Shown in pieces: positions 1-49,037 of a DNA stretch of 64,000 bases. A program made the translations under genes and the position numbers. Source of the stretch: Gadus chalcogrammus (taxonomy: Eukaryota; Chordata; Actinopteri; Gadiformes; Gadidae); assembly GCF_026213295.1 (NCBI RefSeq), contig NC_079432.1:14840261-14904260 (forward strand), written 5' to 3'. Positions within the stretch are counted from its first letter, which is position 1. The number at the start of each line of letters is the position of its first letter. The notes under the pieces were generated by a model. The model did no database searches and was not told the origin of the DNA. It saw only the letters and a list, made by a program, of their open reading frames with translations.

Positions 1-130
1 TTTTTCACTGTATTGATAGAGCCGCTTTTTCAAGGCCCTCAAAGCGCTTAACATAGCAAGCTTCAGGAAGGACATCCCACACGCCTCGTCCACTTCCAGT
101 GTTTCAACACTGTCCTTTAGCAAGCGCATT
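1..130. repeat. Dispersed repeat fragment, copy 1
   Basis: The segment 'tttcaaggccctcaaagcgctta' region and the following 'catcccacac' match the interval at 4915-5000. This is a common teleost interspersed repeat type. It lies in an intron of map3k5. Class not determined. Confidence 0.5.
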
Positions 131-308
131 CAGGTCTGCAGTGGTAGACTATCGGGGCCACCTCTAAACCACCTCGCACTAACAAGCACCGGCTTTGAAC
201 CACATCCTGTCGAGTTCATACCCTCTCAGCTTCTCCCTCTCTGCCCATCGTTGTGGTGTCCTCCTAATACGTTCATGTCTGTTGTCCCCCCCCCCTCCCC
301 TCTCACAG

Positions 309-29315
<29,007 letters not shown>

Positions 29316-30520
29316 GGCGTGACCGGGACCCGGGACCTGGTCACCTAGCAACAGCCCAACGACCCCCCTCTCTGTTCCACCGAGTGCTTCTGCGCCGTCC
29401 TCTTGCTGTCCTGTTTTGTTACCATCATGCTTTCTTAAACCTCAGTATTTATTCCAAAAGGGACCCTTTGACTTACAGGCGCAGCGGACCTGTCGTGTGT
29501 GCGCACCCCGTTTTTGCGGGGTACCGTCGTTTTCGAACTCCGTTGCCAACGTTCTCGTGGAGAGTTTATGGAATCGTGTTTTTTTTATTTAAGGCTCACT
29601 TGAGCTTTTACTTTGAAAGTGTATAGCAGAAGAAAAGGGACAAACAGTTGAAGTGCCACTAATGTTTGTTTTTGTTTGTTTTCAGCCATTTAGCTGAGAA
29701 TTAGTCAAGCGTAACAGCTGACGCCCCTGAGAATTCACCCTGATCACATTCGTTTTCTGTAAATCACTGTTGGGAGATAGAGACGAAAGGCGCTTAAAAT
29801 TTAGATGCTCGTATTTATTTGTTTACAGAATTGATTTAAAATGAACTATCTTCAAGCCAGCCTGTTGGTTTATCCTCATTACCAATTAACTTTATTAGGA
29901 TGGAAATCTTATAATCACTACTTTATTTTAATGATGTTTTAATATTGACCTTCATGGCGTATCTTTTGTTTTTTTATTTCACTTTTAACTTTGTATTTGT
30001 TTTTCAACCTTTTGTTAAGAGCCAATTTTGTTTACTGTCATTTGTGGTATGTTCATTTGTGGGAAGAAGGTTATAGGTAGATATCTTAAATATGTGTTCA
30101 TGTTATTTGTAATGCCATCAGAAAACAGGGCTAGATAATGTCTGTGTGCATTGAATCATTCTTAATATACTAAACGTTTGAAACATACATTGTTTAAGTA
30201 TTTTAGAGCTATTGCAGACGATCGGACATAAGTTGTATACTTTGTAAGCTTAAACCAGCCTAGTGGGTCCACATAATTGTTTTCATTGTACATTGACACT
30301 ATATTATTGGTGTTTTAACCGATTATGATTAGAAATCTAATTATTTAATTCAGTGTATAACTTCAAAATGTGCATTACATTATAAATTGTCAAGTTTATC
30401 ACTTGTTTATATTATTTAATGCTTCAATTGAATAATGAGGAAAATAGTTGGACACCTGTCAGTTTTGTTTCTTATTTATTTGAGCTAATGAATTTGTGCA
30501 CAATAAATATATTTTGTCTT
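29316..30520 (+). other. map3k5: map3k5 3' UTR
   Basis: AT-rich, non-coding sequence follows the TGA, with many ATTTA-like and T-rich stretches. A canonical AATAAA at 30502-30507 is the best polyadenylation signal. The transcript end is inferred, not shown. Confidence 0.55.
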
Positions 30521-30652
30521 GTACCTGAAATCACCACCACATATCAGTTTTTTGTATCACTATCTATCTATCTATATGAATTCTGCTACACACAGACATG
30601 CTATGTCTATTTTATTTTATTATTTTAATATTCACACACAGACAGATGGAGT

Positions 30653-30690
30653 CACACACACACGCAAACACCTGTATGTATGTATGTATG

Positions 30691-30746
<56 letters not shown>

Positions 30747-30754
30747 CAGGTGTT

Positions 30755-30768
<14 letters not shown>
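30653..30768. repeat. Palindrome with (TA)n core
   Basis: Left arm 30653-30680 (CA run, then cgcaaacacctgtatgta) is exactly complementary to right arm 30741-30768 (tacatacaggtgtttgcg, then a GT run). The core is TATG and (TA)n. The arms are 28 bp with a self-complementary interior, so cruciform extrusion is plausible. It lies just beyond the map3k5 polyA signal. Confidence 0.9.
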
Positions 30769-30785
<17 letters not shown>

Positions 30786-31064
30786 CAGCTCAGAGGACCT
30801 CAGCATAATCTACATGAGAGGTTATTTTAATGTATTTCTGAATCAAAGGATAAGTAGGCCTATCATGCATAATGAATCTGACAATTCAGTCCAATTTTGA
30901 GTTTCAAGCAGAGGATAATATGTGAGGCTGGATAAAATCAAAACCCGCATAGTCTCCCTTACTAAACGCTATAGTATTCGAGAGGACCACAGTGCTATGC
31001 GTGCTACAGGTGGAGCACGAGGAGCACCCATCCTTCAGGAAGCAAATGTCCGAGTGGCTGGCCG

Positions 31065-31072
31065 TGACGTCA
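31065..31072. promoter_or_regulatory. Consensus CRE (TGACGTCA) upstream of lrp11
   Basis: A perfect palindromic 8-mer TGACGTCA lies about 250 bp before the chosen lrp11 ATG, in a GC-richer stretch than its surroundings. CREB/ATF binding to this motif is established; its use here is inference. Confidence 0.4.
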
Positions 31073-31318
31073 ACAGAGGAGCCTCCTCCCACCCCCTCCC
31101 GAGGTGATGTCTCATCCTGCCCGCTCTGTTGTGATGATGAGTCGATAACAACGTAAACGCCGCCATCACCAATCGCCCTTTACGTTACGACACTATGGAT
31201 CCAGGGATGTTTCGATGAAGACACCCCACAGCCCCATCTGATCCGCTGTGTGTGCGTCAGTCCTGCTCGCTGCGGTAAACCCCGTATGGAGGGGATGCGG
31301 TCTCACCGCTGCGTAAAC

Positions 31319-38202
<6,884 letters not shown>

Positions 38203-41200
38203 CCTGCTAACGGAGGGATCGGTGTTGACATCGCTCTTCAGTCCGACCCTGCAGAAGCTAAGATTAGCTGCTGGATTCATCATACATACTGTATCCCTTG
38301 AATTGTTTGTTTGTTCAATCAGAAAACTCTCGACCCACGTGTCCGTGATGACAGGCTGCATGCCCCCCCTCCCCCTTTCCCCGTGCTCAGAGCCATACTC
38401 TAATCTCCCCCAGGATTGGTCAATGCAACTTTCTGTCGGCATATTCCCTGAGCAGGGGTGATGCTCATTGGATGATATCAATGAATGAAGAGATTATTCC
38501 CTGCTGTCTTGTCTCAACAATCCTCATATATATAGAGAAAGAGAGCGAGAGAGAGATATACCAGTGGTTCCCAACCTTGGTCAGGCATATGGGGTCGCAA
38601 GAGATTGCGATGCATTTATATTCTCTCGGGCATTGATATAACCGGCAGATGTTGCTTGGCCAAAAAATTAGTTGTATGGAAGCAGATGCATGAAAGTTAA
38701 AGTTGGGGTCACAAACACCTGGCAACGGGGTCAAAAGCCAAAAAGTTTGGGAACCACTGACATATATACACAAGCTCAGCGTTTAAATATATATTTTGCA
38801 TCCTATTTTCCTGTTTGTGTTGTTGATGCTGTACAGAACCATTCCTCTGCCACCGAGTGGCCCTGTTGTCCTATTGTTTGTGTCATGTATGTTTTGTTCT
38901 GCTTTTAATCAACCCTAGAAACTAAATGAACAGAGCTTTGGAATTAAGTATATTCGTAAAGTTAATTAATTTGTCTCCTGCAGTCATTTAAATCTCTAGT
39001 ATGTGCCTGATCATTACAGTAACAGATATGTTACGGACCAGATTGTTTTTAGATGCATATGTCTATATGGCCTCTACATCCTGTGTCTTATAAAGTTTAT
39101 TACCGAATTTAGCTTGCTTCTTCTTTTAGTTAAGTAGAGAGAGACAAAAAATCACCAGCATCTTTTTATTGTCACATATCATTCCAGGAAGTTTGAAAGT
39201 GCTGCATCCTCAACTGTCACACCACACTACAAACGTGCTTTCCTTAATCCATTTCTCAAAGCTTTGCACGACAAAAGAAATCAGACATTTGCTGTAGGCC
39301 TATATTGTTTAATTTGGCAAAGCAGCGACTGCCCAATTGCCCACCAGTAACTGGTAGAGCCTGCACTGGATGATGAATAAAATCTCACAACAAAAAACCC
39401 TAAACCTAAAGCAACATCATCCCCAGATGAAAAGCACTGCTCTGGCACTTTCCTCTGAATAACTAGTGCTCCCATCTTTATGTTATATAGCAGTTGCTAG
39501 CATTCAGACGCATTTTCTTAGTGTAAGTGTGCCATGTGCTACAAGTGCTGAATCATCCAACCAAACGAGGCTGCGTAGCTTAGCTCCCAGTTGTGCTGCT
39601 TTTGAACGTGCGTTCTGTGTGTTGAAAGGACAGCGAAAGACTGGGCTAAGGAGGCAAGCGCTTGGACTGTAAGCGGGACGGGTGATTGAGTGAGACAGAC
39701 TCTTGGGCCCGGCGGCAATGCCTTTCCTCCTAAAGCTCGTCGTGGTTACCGTTGCATTGTACCTATGTGCAGGTTTGTATACGCTCAAAATGGCCTGTTG
39801 ACGATAATGGTGGGGAGTTTAACTGATAAAATATATCACACACACACACAAACAAAATTCCAGCAATGCAAGAAAAAAATAATAAGAATGCATAAAAGTC
39901 AGATGAACAAGAGACCTCTCCTTCGCCTCTCTCTCCGTTTCACTCCCCAGTGCTCAGCTGTAAGCATCCCACTCGTAAACATCCAATAGCACCCTGCCCG
40001 CCCCTTCAAGGCCTTAGCATCAGTCGTACTGTAATGAGCTGACAGAAATACGTGTTATGGTATGTGAGGTGAGGCATTGAAAAACAACGGATCCCGATGG
40101 GGACAGAGCCTCAGTCTTTAGTGTTCTCCTAAAGTTCAAGTTGCATCGTGAAGTCTTCCTCTTTAGAGTTCATCCCTGTGAGAGGAAAGGAAAAAAACAA
40201 CAACATGGATGTTAGGAGACGTCAAGAGAACACAACCATTGGACGTCATGCATGTCAGGGGGGGAGGAGGGGGTCGCAGTTAGGCAGCAGCCATGCAAAG
40301 GGCAGCGAGGCACTACCGAGAACAGCCAAAAAGCATGACTCAAATCAATGCATTACAATTAGGTATGTTCAGGATATGGTAGTAAAGAAAATAATATATC
40401 ACCTTCTGTTGGTTTTTATGTAACACGCAACTAGGGTGTATTCAAATTGGCTCACTTGTTCCCTCATTCCCTTAGCCTACCAAGTGAACATTATATAGCA
40501 CACTATTTAGGGAACAAGTCAGGCAGGGAATAGGGGGAGTTAGGTTGTCATCCCATAGAGCTCATTTGCATAAACAACCTGTATGGGCCAACCATCTCTT
40601 TGAAGATGAGATGGTTGATGATCCAGATAACAATGAAACAGCTATACATCACGGGCTACAGGGCGGAAATAAAAGTACATAATGGGTATTAACTAGCGTA
40701 CTCTATAGGGAAACAGATTTGTATACTCAAATTTCCGACAACTACAACATGGTGAGGCCCCAAGTATTGCACTAGATAGGACACAAGTGAACCAATTCGA
40801 AAACAGCAATAAACTTCGCAGCAAACCTTTGGGTCAGTGCCATCTTTGATGAAACATGACTCAGTGCATGTCATCGTATCAGTGATGGCACTTGCCATAC
40901 ACCGGGGCAAATATCATTACCAAGACAGAAATAGCAGTAGCAAATTATCTATGGCACTGAGCCTGAAGTTTGGGTTGAGGTAAATATAAACGTATACATA
41001 TAAGTTTTAAATGTATTCACTGTGTTTTCCCTGATTACCAGTTGGATTACAATGATAACGGTCCTAGGATCACTGGACAGCACTTCAAATTGTGGATTTA
41101 TTCACTCCAATTTAATCATTTTAAAGGATCCGACCACAATTGATCAATATCCAGACGTGCTTCAAAGAAAAAATTAAAAGAAAGTGCAGAACGTTAGTCG

Positions 41201-41365
41201 GGTATAGGGGGTAACGTGGGGAAAACCCCTAAAACAAATCAAGTCTAATGAGCAGATCAAGGGGGAGCCCTGCGATCGGAGACCACACCCCCATGCCACA
41301 CCAGTTCACCTTTGCCGCCGTGAGAAGGAGAGAGAGAGGGGGGAGGGAGGAAAGGGAGAAGGAAG
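38203..41365. other. Interval between convergent lrp11 and pcmt genes
   Basis: No coding exon is recognised. It should contain the lrp11 3' UTR on the left and the pcmt 3' UTR on the right. It includes a 198-bp hAT-like element (38562-38759). AATAAA on + near 39374 and TTTATT on + near 39157 (AATAAA on -) are possible end signals for the two convergent transcripts. Confidence 0.5.
38562..38759. mobile_element. Short non-autonomous hAT-like element (MITE)
   Basis: It begins CAGTGGTTCCCAA and ends TTGGGAACCACTG, which are 13-bp perfect terminal inverted repeats. The interior has the 'ggggtc' motifs typical of hAT-Charlie-type MITEs. Flanking 8-mers agatatac and acatatat match at 6 of 8 positions, consistent with a decayed 8-bp target-site duplication. 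There is no coding capacity. Confidence 0.75.
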
Positions 41366-44148
41366 TCACTTCCACCTGGACCACTGCTTCTCTTTGTCTG
41401 TTAAAGGCACATAAATCACCCCCATCAAGGGTTTCATGGTGGTGCTGCCGTCCTCCATTTTGTCGTACTGCTCCAGCATCTGGTTGCCGCCGGCAGGGCC
41501 CACCGGCAAGATGAGACGGCCGCCCGGCTTCAGCTGGTCCAGCAGCTGGGGGTGGGGGGAATCAGTGGAATCGAGTATAGTGGTGATCAGATTATACTGA
41601 TAAAATGATTAGACTTCCCTTGTTTACATTATAGCTTCTTGTCACGTTGTGGCCTCATCGAAATTAATTCAACCTACAGATCGCCACAAGCCAAGGCATT
41701 GCTTACCTCTCAGATTCTGGGTATATTACCGAATTAGCTGTGTTATTATTAGTAGGTGGCTTGTTCAACCTGTTTGTGCAAGTGGGGGATTACCATCAAC
41801 TAAATATTGATCATTCATGTCACAATCTTTTTGAAAGTTATTTGTAAATAATTCAGTGAATAATCATCGCCGCACTCCTATATAATTAGGCCGCGGCTTA
41901 TATTCTCCTAATTAGGGTACGCGAGGCGTTAATGTTGCATGTTTTCCAGGTGGTAAAACGTATTTAAATGCCTTTGTATTAAAACAAACAAAATGCTTGG
42001 TCGTGGGTCGTGGGTGCCAAGGCTGCAGACTCACCGCTTGAGGCACGGTGGGCGCTGCCGCCCCCACATGGATGGCATCGAAAGGGGCCTCTTGCTCATG
42101 GCCCATCCTCCCATCTCCCACTGGAGATAAATAAAACACATCAATAGAGATTAGAACATAAGTGACGGGGTTGGGTCTGTGGGGTATGAAACTTGGACAC
42201 AAGATATTCAGTGTTGCTTCCCTGGGAGTTTGTGCAGCACTTCTAGATTCTGGAAGATCTACCGGCACTGTAGCTTGTTTGACAAACACAATTGAACATA
42301 GTTCTAAAATATTAGGAACAGCACGTTGCCTAGAGTTAAGCTCTGTGTAAAGAATGAATTGAGGATGACATAATGAACTGTACAAGAACCAAAAACAAAC
42401 GATATACTGGAGGACAATACCGTAGTTGACAGCAGCTTACCCATTAGCTTCACGCGGCCTGACGATATCAAACTGGGGTCGTCTTTCGTCAGGTTGTTTA
42501 CCGAGTCATCCACCAGCTCTTTGATGTGATCGATTCCAATCACCTTCCCCGTGGGGCCCACCTGTACAGAAAGCCCGCTTTAACTCTGGGACTGCTGCAA
42601 TACGGAACGACTCAAAGCAGAATCAATCCTACGGAAGAGAATTGACTCCATAAGAACCCAGTTCTGTGTACCCCCGGTGTAATGGGGCTCACCATTCGTG
42701 CAAAACAGGCCGAGAGGATCCCGCTGCCGGAGCCCACGTCCAGGGCCTTGGCGCCGTCGTACAGCTGGTCGTGGAGGAGCTCCAGGGCATATGCGTGCTG
42801 CCGGGGGGGGGGGGGGGGGGGGGGGAAAACCACACTGCTGCGTTACTGTCTGCCGTCGTACGGCGGGGCCAGCTGCTGGGGAACTAGCAGTACGCTGACA
42901 TGCACTCCTTGAAGGAAACCCAGACCCTTTTCGAGCTGGTCTTCATCTACCTTTACATATAAAAAAATGTGCTGACTCGTGGTAGCTACCATTTGTACAT
43001 TTAGGTGCGGGCTATATTGGTGTTAAGGCTTTTGCTTCCTTGCACGAGGGTCTTGCATGCAACAGTACGAATATGTAGCCACTAGCCGGAGGGTCATTAT
43101 AAGAGCAGTCATTATTAGTCATTATTAGAGCAATTAGTCAAAGGCTGAAGATAAAAGTTGTGTCATCTTACCATGTGTGGAGCGCTGATAGTTGCCTGAT
43201 AGCCTTTAAGATACAAAATGTTAATTAAAATTGAATACACACTTTGAATTTAAATTAGGCATGGGTCACTTGGACTGTCGATTGTGTGTTTTATGATTGG
43301 ACTGTGTACCTACCTATTGACTGTGGAGAGTCCATGTAGGGATTACATTTAGAAAAGTGACCGCGATCTGTGGCAAGCATGACTTCGTACACCTTGTCTG
43401 ACTTGATGATGCCATTTTCTGAATAGGAAACAAGTCACATGGTTATGACAGATATTATAAGCCTGGGGAAGTTTTTTTCTGAAAATTATAACAATATGAA
43501 ACATTGCCATGTATTTCAATTAAAGATATAAATTAGTCTTGAACTCAGTAAAAATGGCTGGGGAATTAGTGTAACAATGTTCAATTTGTGAGATGGAATT
43601 AAAAGGATCTAAGAAATGACTTATAAAAAGCATTAAAGGGCTAGGTCTGGCATGTTAGTGCTCTTCAAAGAATGCATTGAATGAACAAAATGCAAAAAAT
43701 CTAAAACATTGACCTTCTTTGCCTCTACATACCAGCAGCAGCATTTACACTTATAATAAGTGTGTTCCCAATAAGTCAGGGTAGATGGTTATGTGACCCT
43801 TTTGATTACTCTGTTCACCACTCCACTGCGGAGGGATACCTTCATACAAGGACACTTGACTGTGCCAGCTAGGGCCAAACATGACTACAACTCCTTGTGT
43901 CAGAAACCTGTGACAAACAAATAGTTACTGTTCTCTGAATGATCTTTTAAAGCAGGTTTGGACTAGCAGTTGTTGTCGGCAGCAGGAAGTGCCATAGACA
44001 GCCGGTGCCCCACAGGAACCCTCTCACACTCAGAGAAACTGGCTGGCTAGCGGTCAGCATAACAGACACGACACTCGCACTGGAGAGAAGACCAGTGCCA
44101 AAGACCAGTGCCAGAGCAGTTTCAATTCACTCTTTAATTTCATGCTGT

Positions 44149-44244
<96 letters not shown>

Positions 44245-45548
44245 GTCCCTCATGTTAGGCATAACATTGCCTGTTATTAATGTTCCCATAATCTTACATT
44301 CAAGTTTTGTTAAAAATAAAACACACAATAAGGTTTCTGAAAAACTGAAACACTCTTTAGTAAATGGCTTCAAAGCAACTAATATACAGCTACAGACAAA
44401 CAGAATCCAGTGCAATCAATACTGCGCACAATCAAACTAAAGGAAAACAAATGCACGTCAGATGTCCTGAATCTCTTCAAAATATATCACTTTGTGAGGA
44501 CATTTCCTAATTTATGACCTTCACAATGTAATGCTATAAAAAAATCAAAATCAAAATGTCGCATACAAGAATCCCACAGCAGGCCACATTTGGCAATATC
44601 ACCCCAACGTTTTACCAAGCTTGCCGTCTGAACCAACTTCCAAATAATATTATGGACATTAGCCTACTAACCATGAATGTACACACTGTATGTCTACTAT
44701 TCTCCTCATTCACATGTCTTGCAATAATAGGCTTGATATTGAAGCATTTATCCCAAGAGGTTAAATACCAGATGAACTGGAGGGCAGCGCATCCCTTAGA
44801 TATGAGAACATCATGAGCCCTATGCTGCATGTGAACAACTGTACAGTATATCATGGGTTGATCAATTAAACACATATTATTAAAGTCATACAACTGGAAC
44901 CCTTCCATCGTATTCGTTTAAGCTGCAGCATGGTACCGTTATCACTTTCCAAATTAAAATCGCAATGAGGTTGGCGACATATATTTGAGCAGGGGAACAA
45001 ACAGGACCGCAACACTTAGGCAACAACAAGCCGCAGTGACGCATCTTCAGCCGTTGTCCTGACATCACCGGCTGGCATTGTAAACAGAGAAAGTCACATC
45101 TACATTCATAATGATAAAAAAAATATGACTGGGTCCATGTCCTAAAAGCTATTGTCTTTGAGCATGTTTTACGAGCGGATACGTGCGAGGAGAAGGGGTG
45201 GGGAGAGAAGTGACTTCAGGTCAACAACACATATCATGCTTCCGAACTACATAGCTAGCACTCAGCTAGCTATGCACGCTCTTGTGTTTTCATTGCCAGC
45301 ACAATTACCGAGGTATTCTTTTCACTTTGAGAATGAATGCGTGGCAACTCACTGCGAAGGTTGTTGACCAGCTCCGCGTGGCTGGCTCCTCCGGATTTCC
45401 AGGCCATTTTTAAACACAATTTGTGGAGCAAGTAGACAGCAAGTGTCAGTGCCGCGCCTGCGCCGAAGGTTCTGCCAAGGAAGCTGAGGACCTCGGCCGC
45501 GGATGGAGTCTGGGGGGCGGCGCCAAACCGCGAATACATCACCACCAA
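41366..45548 (-). CDS. pcmt: pcmt: protein-L-isoaspartate(D-aspartate) O-methyltransferase
   Basis: Repairs isoaspartyl damage by SAM-dependent methylation of the side-chain carboxyl. Exons in transcription order: 45548-45353, 43418-43314, 43203-43172, 42797-42693, 42561-42441, 42120-42035, 41545-41366 (TGA). The long form is 274 aa, with a hydrophobic N-terminal segment ([19 protein letters not shown]). An internal ATG at 45407 ([13 protein letters not shown]) gives the classic 227-aa cytosolic enzyme, the same length as human PCMT1. SAM-binding motif I is DVGSGSG. Other conserved blocks are [36 protein letters not shown] and [16 protein letters not shown]. The end is KQWSRWK. All phases close. 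It is divergent from nup43 and convergent with lrp11. Confidence 0.96.
44151..44242. repeat. (GT)n microsatellite
   Basis: Perfect array in pcmt intron 1. Confidence 0.99.
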
Positions 45549-45865
45549 CGTATCACTTCTCTAGCATGGTCCTGGTTAACACAGTTGTTTTGAATATTAT
45601 CTCTTAATATATGGAACAGCTGTATCCATTAGCATTTACCTACGCTCAATACACAGGAAATATACACTGCGAATGTTACAAATGTTATGCATTATAGGAT
45701 CTGTTGCAGATGTTCGGCGGTTGGCCGCTAGGGGGACTTGATTACGAAGAGTTTGATGTCTCTTGGCCACCGTAGCAGGTTAAGTGAAGGCGGTAGTGTA
45801 TGAGAGTTGGCTAAGCTAAACCCAGTACGTTCTGACTTTACACAACACTTAAGTGTATTGTTTCA
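45549..45865. promoter_or_regulatory. Shared bidirectional promoter region, pcmt / nup43
   Basis: The head-to-head start codons lie 317 bp apart, with no TATA box at the expected place. It must contain the 5' UTRs and start sites of both housekeeping genes unless unseen upstream exons exist. The assignment rests on gene arrangement, not on mapped start sites. Confidence 0.6.
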
Positions 45866-48800
45866 ATGGAGGGTACAAATGCCAAATACGTCTCCCAGAA
45901 AATAAGCAAAACGAGATGGAGGCCGGTATCATCTTCGTCGTTACAACAACCAGATGTCTTTGCAACTGGATCGTGGGACAACGAGGTAGGAAGATCGTAC
46001 ATCAGTTGTGTTATGCTAAATGAACCACTTTATTTTGATTCGATAGAATAGTACCACTATCAATAAAGTATTGGAAATATTAGTAACGTATAGCCTCTTG
46101 CTAACCCTTTATATCCAAATGATTGTCAATGCTTTACAGGAAAACAAGATTTCCCTCTGGTCCATAGGAGAAGAGATTTCTGGCATGGAAGCTGAGTTTG
46201 AAGGAGATCCCCAGCTTTTATGTGAATGCAAGCATGGTGGAGATGTTCTGGATCTAAACGTGAGATAGCTGCCTGGGGTGGAAAAAATCATGATTACTTT
46301 GGATAGATATATCACGTTTCATAATGGCCTTCCCTTTTCCATAAAAATGAATATAAACAATTAACTTCGAAATAACGTTTTGCAACAGAGTGACTCTGAT
46401 AGGGAAAAATATGATGCAAAGTAGAATTCCAGGACGAAATGCATAATTAATAACTTATCCTAACAGTTATACGTGTTTGTGCTGATATTCACTGACAATA
46501 ATAGTTTCTGGACCAAGAAAGGATTGTGACGGCGTCGTCAACGGGGGCAGTGACCATATACCACCTTCACCCAAACAGCCAGGTATTCATATACCAAACC
46601 AAGCCTTTAATAAGTGAAATGTGACATCTTTTAGACTTGTTCTTCCAGACTCTGTCTTTAGCAAGCCAACTGAAAATGTATGTCAATGGCAACGTTTTTA
46701 TATAGTGGATTATTGCATTATTTATTTTTCTGACATATGCCATCATCATTTATCTTTCCCCTTACTGTAGACCCTATCAGTTTCCCAGTGTTGGACGAGA
46801 GCACATCATTACCCTTGTGACGATGCTCCATGCACTGGGGTCGTATGTAAAAGCCCTGAGATCGTAACTGTCGGTGAAGACGGCAGGATAAACCTCTTCA
46901 GGGCAGACCAGCAAGCAGTTATCCGTACAATAGGTGACTTTTTTGAGTTTCTCCCTCTTTACAGATTGAAGGCATTAACATAAACTAACATAATGAAATG
47001 CACACCCCAAAATAGTTTGAGCATGTCGCATTTATGCGTCATATGCCGATTATATATTTTTGCAATGTAAGCCATCATGCAAATGACTCACACTTGTCTT
47101 TATTGATATTGTCAGACAATGCGGACAGCAGCACCATTCATGCTGTGACTTTCCTGAGGACAACAGAGATTCTAACGGTGAACTCCATTGGTCAAATCAA
47201 GACTTGGGACTTCAGACAACAGAGCAACACACCAGCACAGATACTTTCCCAGTAAGGTCCTCCTAAACACAAGTTAAAGTCTGAGTTGAGTGGTCACTGT
47301 CAGACTAGACAGTGTGGTATTGTTTTTTACCCAAATATCTTCGTAGCACTGTTTCCAAACCTATCCATATCTCTATCTATAAACGTATCCCTTTATATAT
47401 GCCTTTAGAAACAGATGAAGAATGCAGACGGGTATACACCAATCCCGGGTTCTTAATACTTCTCCCGGCTAGCACGTTAAAAACATTTAAACCCACACGA
47501 AGGATGGTCGGCCTGCTTGGGACCTACTTGCGGTCACAGAAGTTATTCTCACATATAAGGCTATTTAAATGAACTGTTTGACGTGTTAACCTAAACCCTC
47601 TTGTCCCCCAGGGCTGGGGACAGAGTTCCCCTGCACTGCGTGGCCAGACATCCAAACCAGCAGCACATCGTGGCCACGGGGGGCCAGGACGGCATGCTCT
47701 GTATCTGGGACGCCAGGCAGGGCAAGGCCCCCGCCTCGCTGATGGAGGCGCACACCGCTGAAAGTAAGCCCTGATAAAAGTCATTCGCTCCTCCTTGTTC
47801 CTCTGTCTGAAGCCATGGGATAGGGCGCTGGACACGTATCAGGCATTTCTTGCTGACAGTATTGTGGTGCGCTTTCAAGTGAAACAGGTAATTGGAAGAG
47901 GGGGGAGGATTATTATTGTGATTTTTTTTAAGTGTCATGATATGATGACACTTCAAAGGTATGCCTGAACCGCATGGACACAAATACATTTGGATTTGGA
48001 TGTTAAATGCTTAATGGTTACCCGTCGGAATAGGTTGATGGCAGGATTGGGAAAATTATGTATTTCTTTTACTAATGTATGTATGTATGTATGTCAAATA
48101 GAATACAAGGTAGATTTCATGATCTTGAAATATATATTTTGCTTAATGTGTGTTCATTTTGGGTCGTCTCTGCTTTAGTGTGGGAAGTCCACTTCCATCC
48201 CACCAACCCAGACCACCTGTTCACCTGCTCTGAGGACGGCTCGCTGCTGCACTGGGAGATGACGTCCGGCTCCGAGACTGCGTCCTTCCTACAAGGCAGG
48301 TCCCCCCTGGACTTCATCATTCAGGATTTTTGCCCATCTGAGATTAAGCATAGCTAGAGAAGCAAATTGTCCATAAATGATATATTTATATTTGAATCAA
48401 TAATTCTAATTTCTAACACTACAACTAGCCCTAATCTTAAAATAACCTGGAAATATCTGTAGTCAATGCTGATCAATATTGATTTCAATAAATGAAACAA
48501 TAAAATCACAGATATATTCAAAGAATGCTGGCTAGCCCGCAACTCTTTGTTTGCACTAAATGGACACGCATAGCTAGCTGAGCTGTGCTTGTTCGTGCTG
48601 CATAGTTGCACTGTTATTTGTTTTTTTAATTCTGAAAGTCACCTGCCTACTAACGGGGAGTGGCTCATATTTACACATTGCAACATTAATATTTCACTCA
48701 ACAACGTTCTGTGTTTCAATTTCTTTGTACATATATTCCACTCCCTCCCCAACTACGCATTTGGTTCTTTGAGTGACATAACATTGTATTGTTGTGTGTT

Positions 48801-49037
48801 TGGCATCCAGGCGGCAGGAACAACAGCGTCCTCTCGCGCAGCGCTGTGGCCCCAGCAGGTGGGGGCCAGTCCCTCAGCGCCTGGCTCAGCGGCGACTCCA
48901 GTAAGGGCCGCCTGGAGACCACACACATGCTGCCCAGCCAGACCCTGTCGGTCAACAGTCTGGACGTGCTCGGACAGTGCCTCGTCTGTGGCACAGACGG
49001 AGAAGCAATTTTTGTGAACAGACAGGTGCCTGTGTAG
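45866..49037 (+). CDS. nup43: nup43: nucleoporin Nup43 of the Y (Nup107-160) complex
   Basis: WD40 beta-propeller subunit of the nuclear pore scaffold, also at kinetochores in vertebrates. Exons: 45866-45985, 46140-46259, 46505-46582, 46771-46933, 47116-47251, 47612-47763, 48179-48295, 48811-49037 (TAG). The 370 aa compare with 380 in human. The start MEGTNAKYVSQKISKTRWRP matches the human N-terminus. Blades show ATGSWDNE, TVGEDGRINLFRAD, VNSIGQIKTWDFRQQ, ATGGQDGMLCIWDAR and FTCSEDGSLLHWE. The C-terminus (SVNSLDVLGQCLVCGTDGEA) is conserved. Phase requires that exon 7 ends at 48295, so intron 7 begins with GC, not GT. Confidence 0.96.

Noticed and set aside
30519..30900. Open frames with Tyr-Ile repeats
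   Set aside because: They are translations of the (TA)n palindrome.
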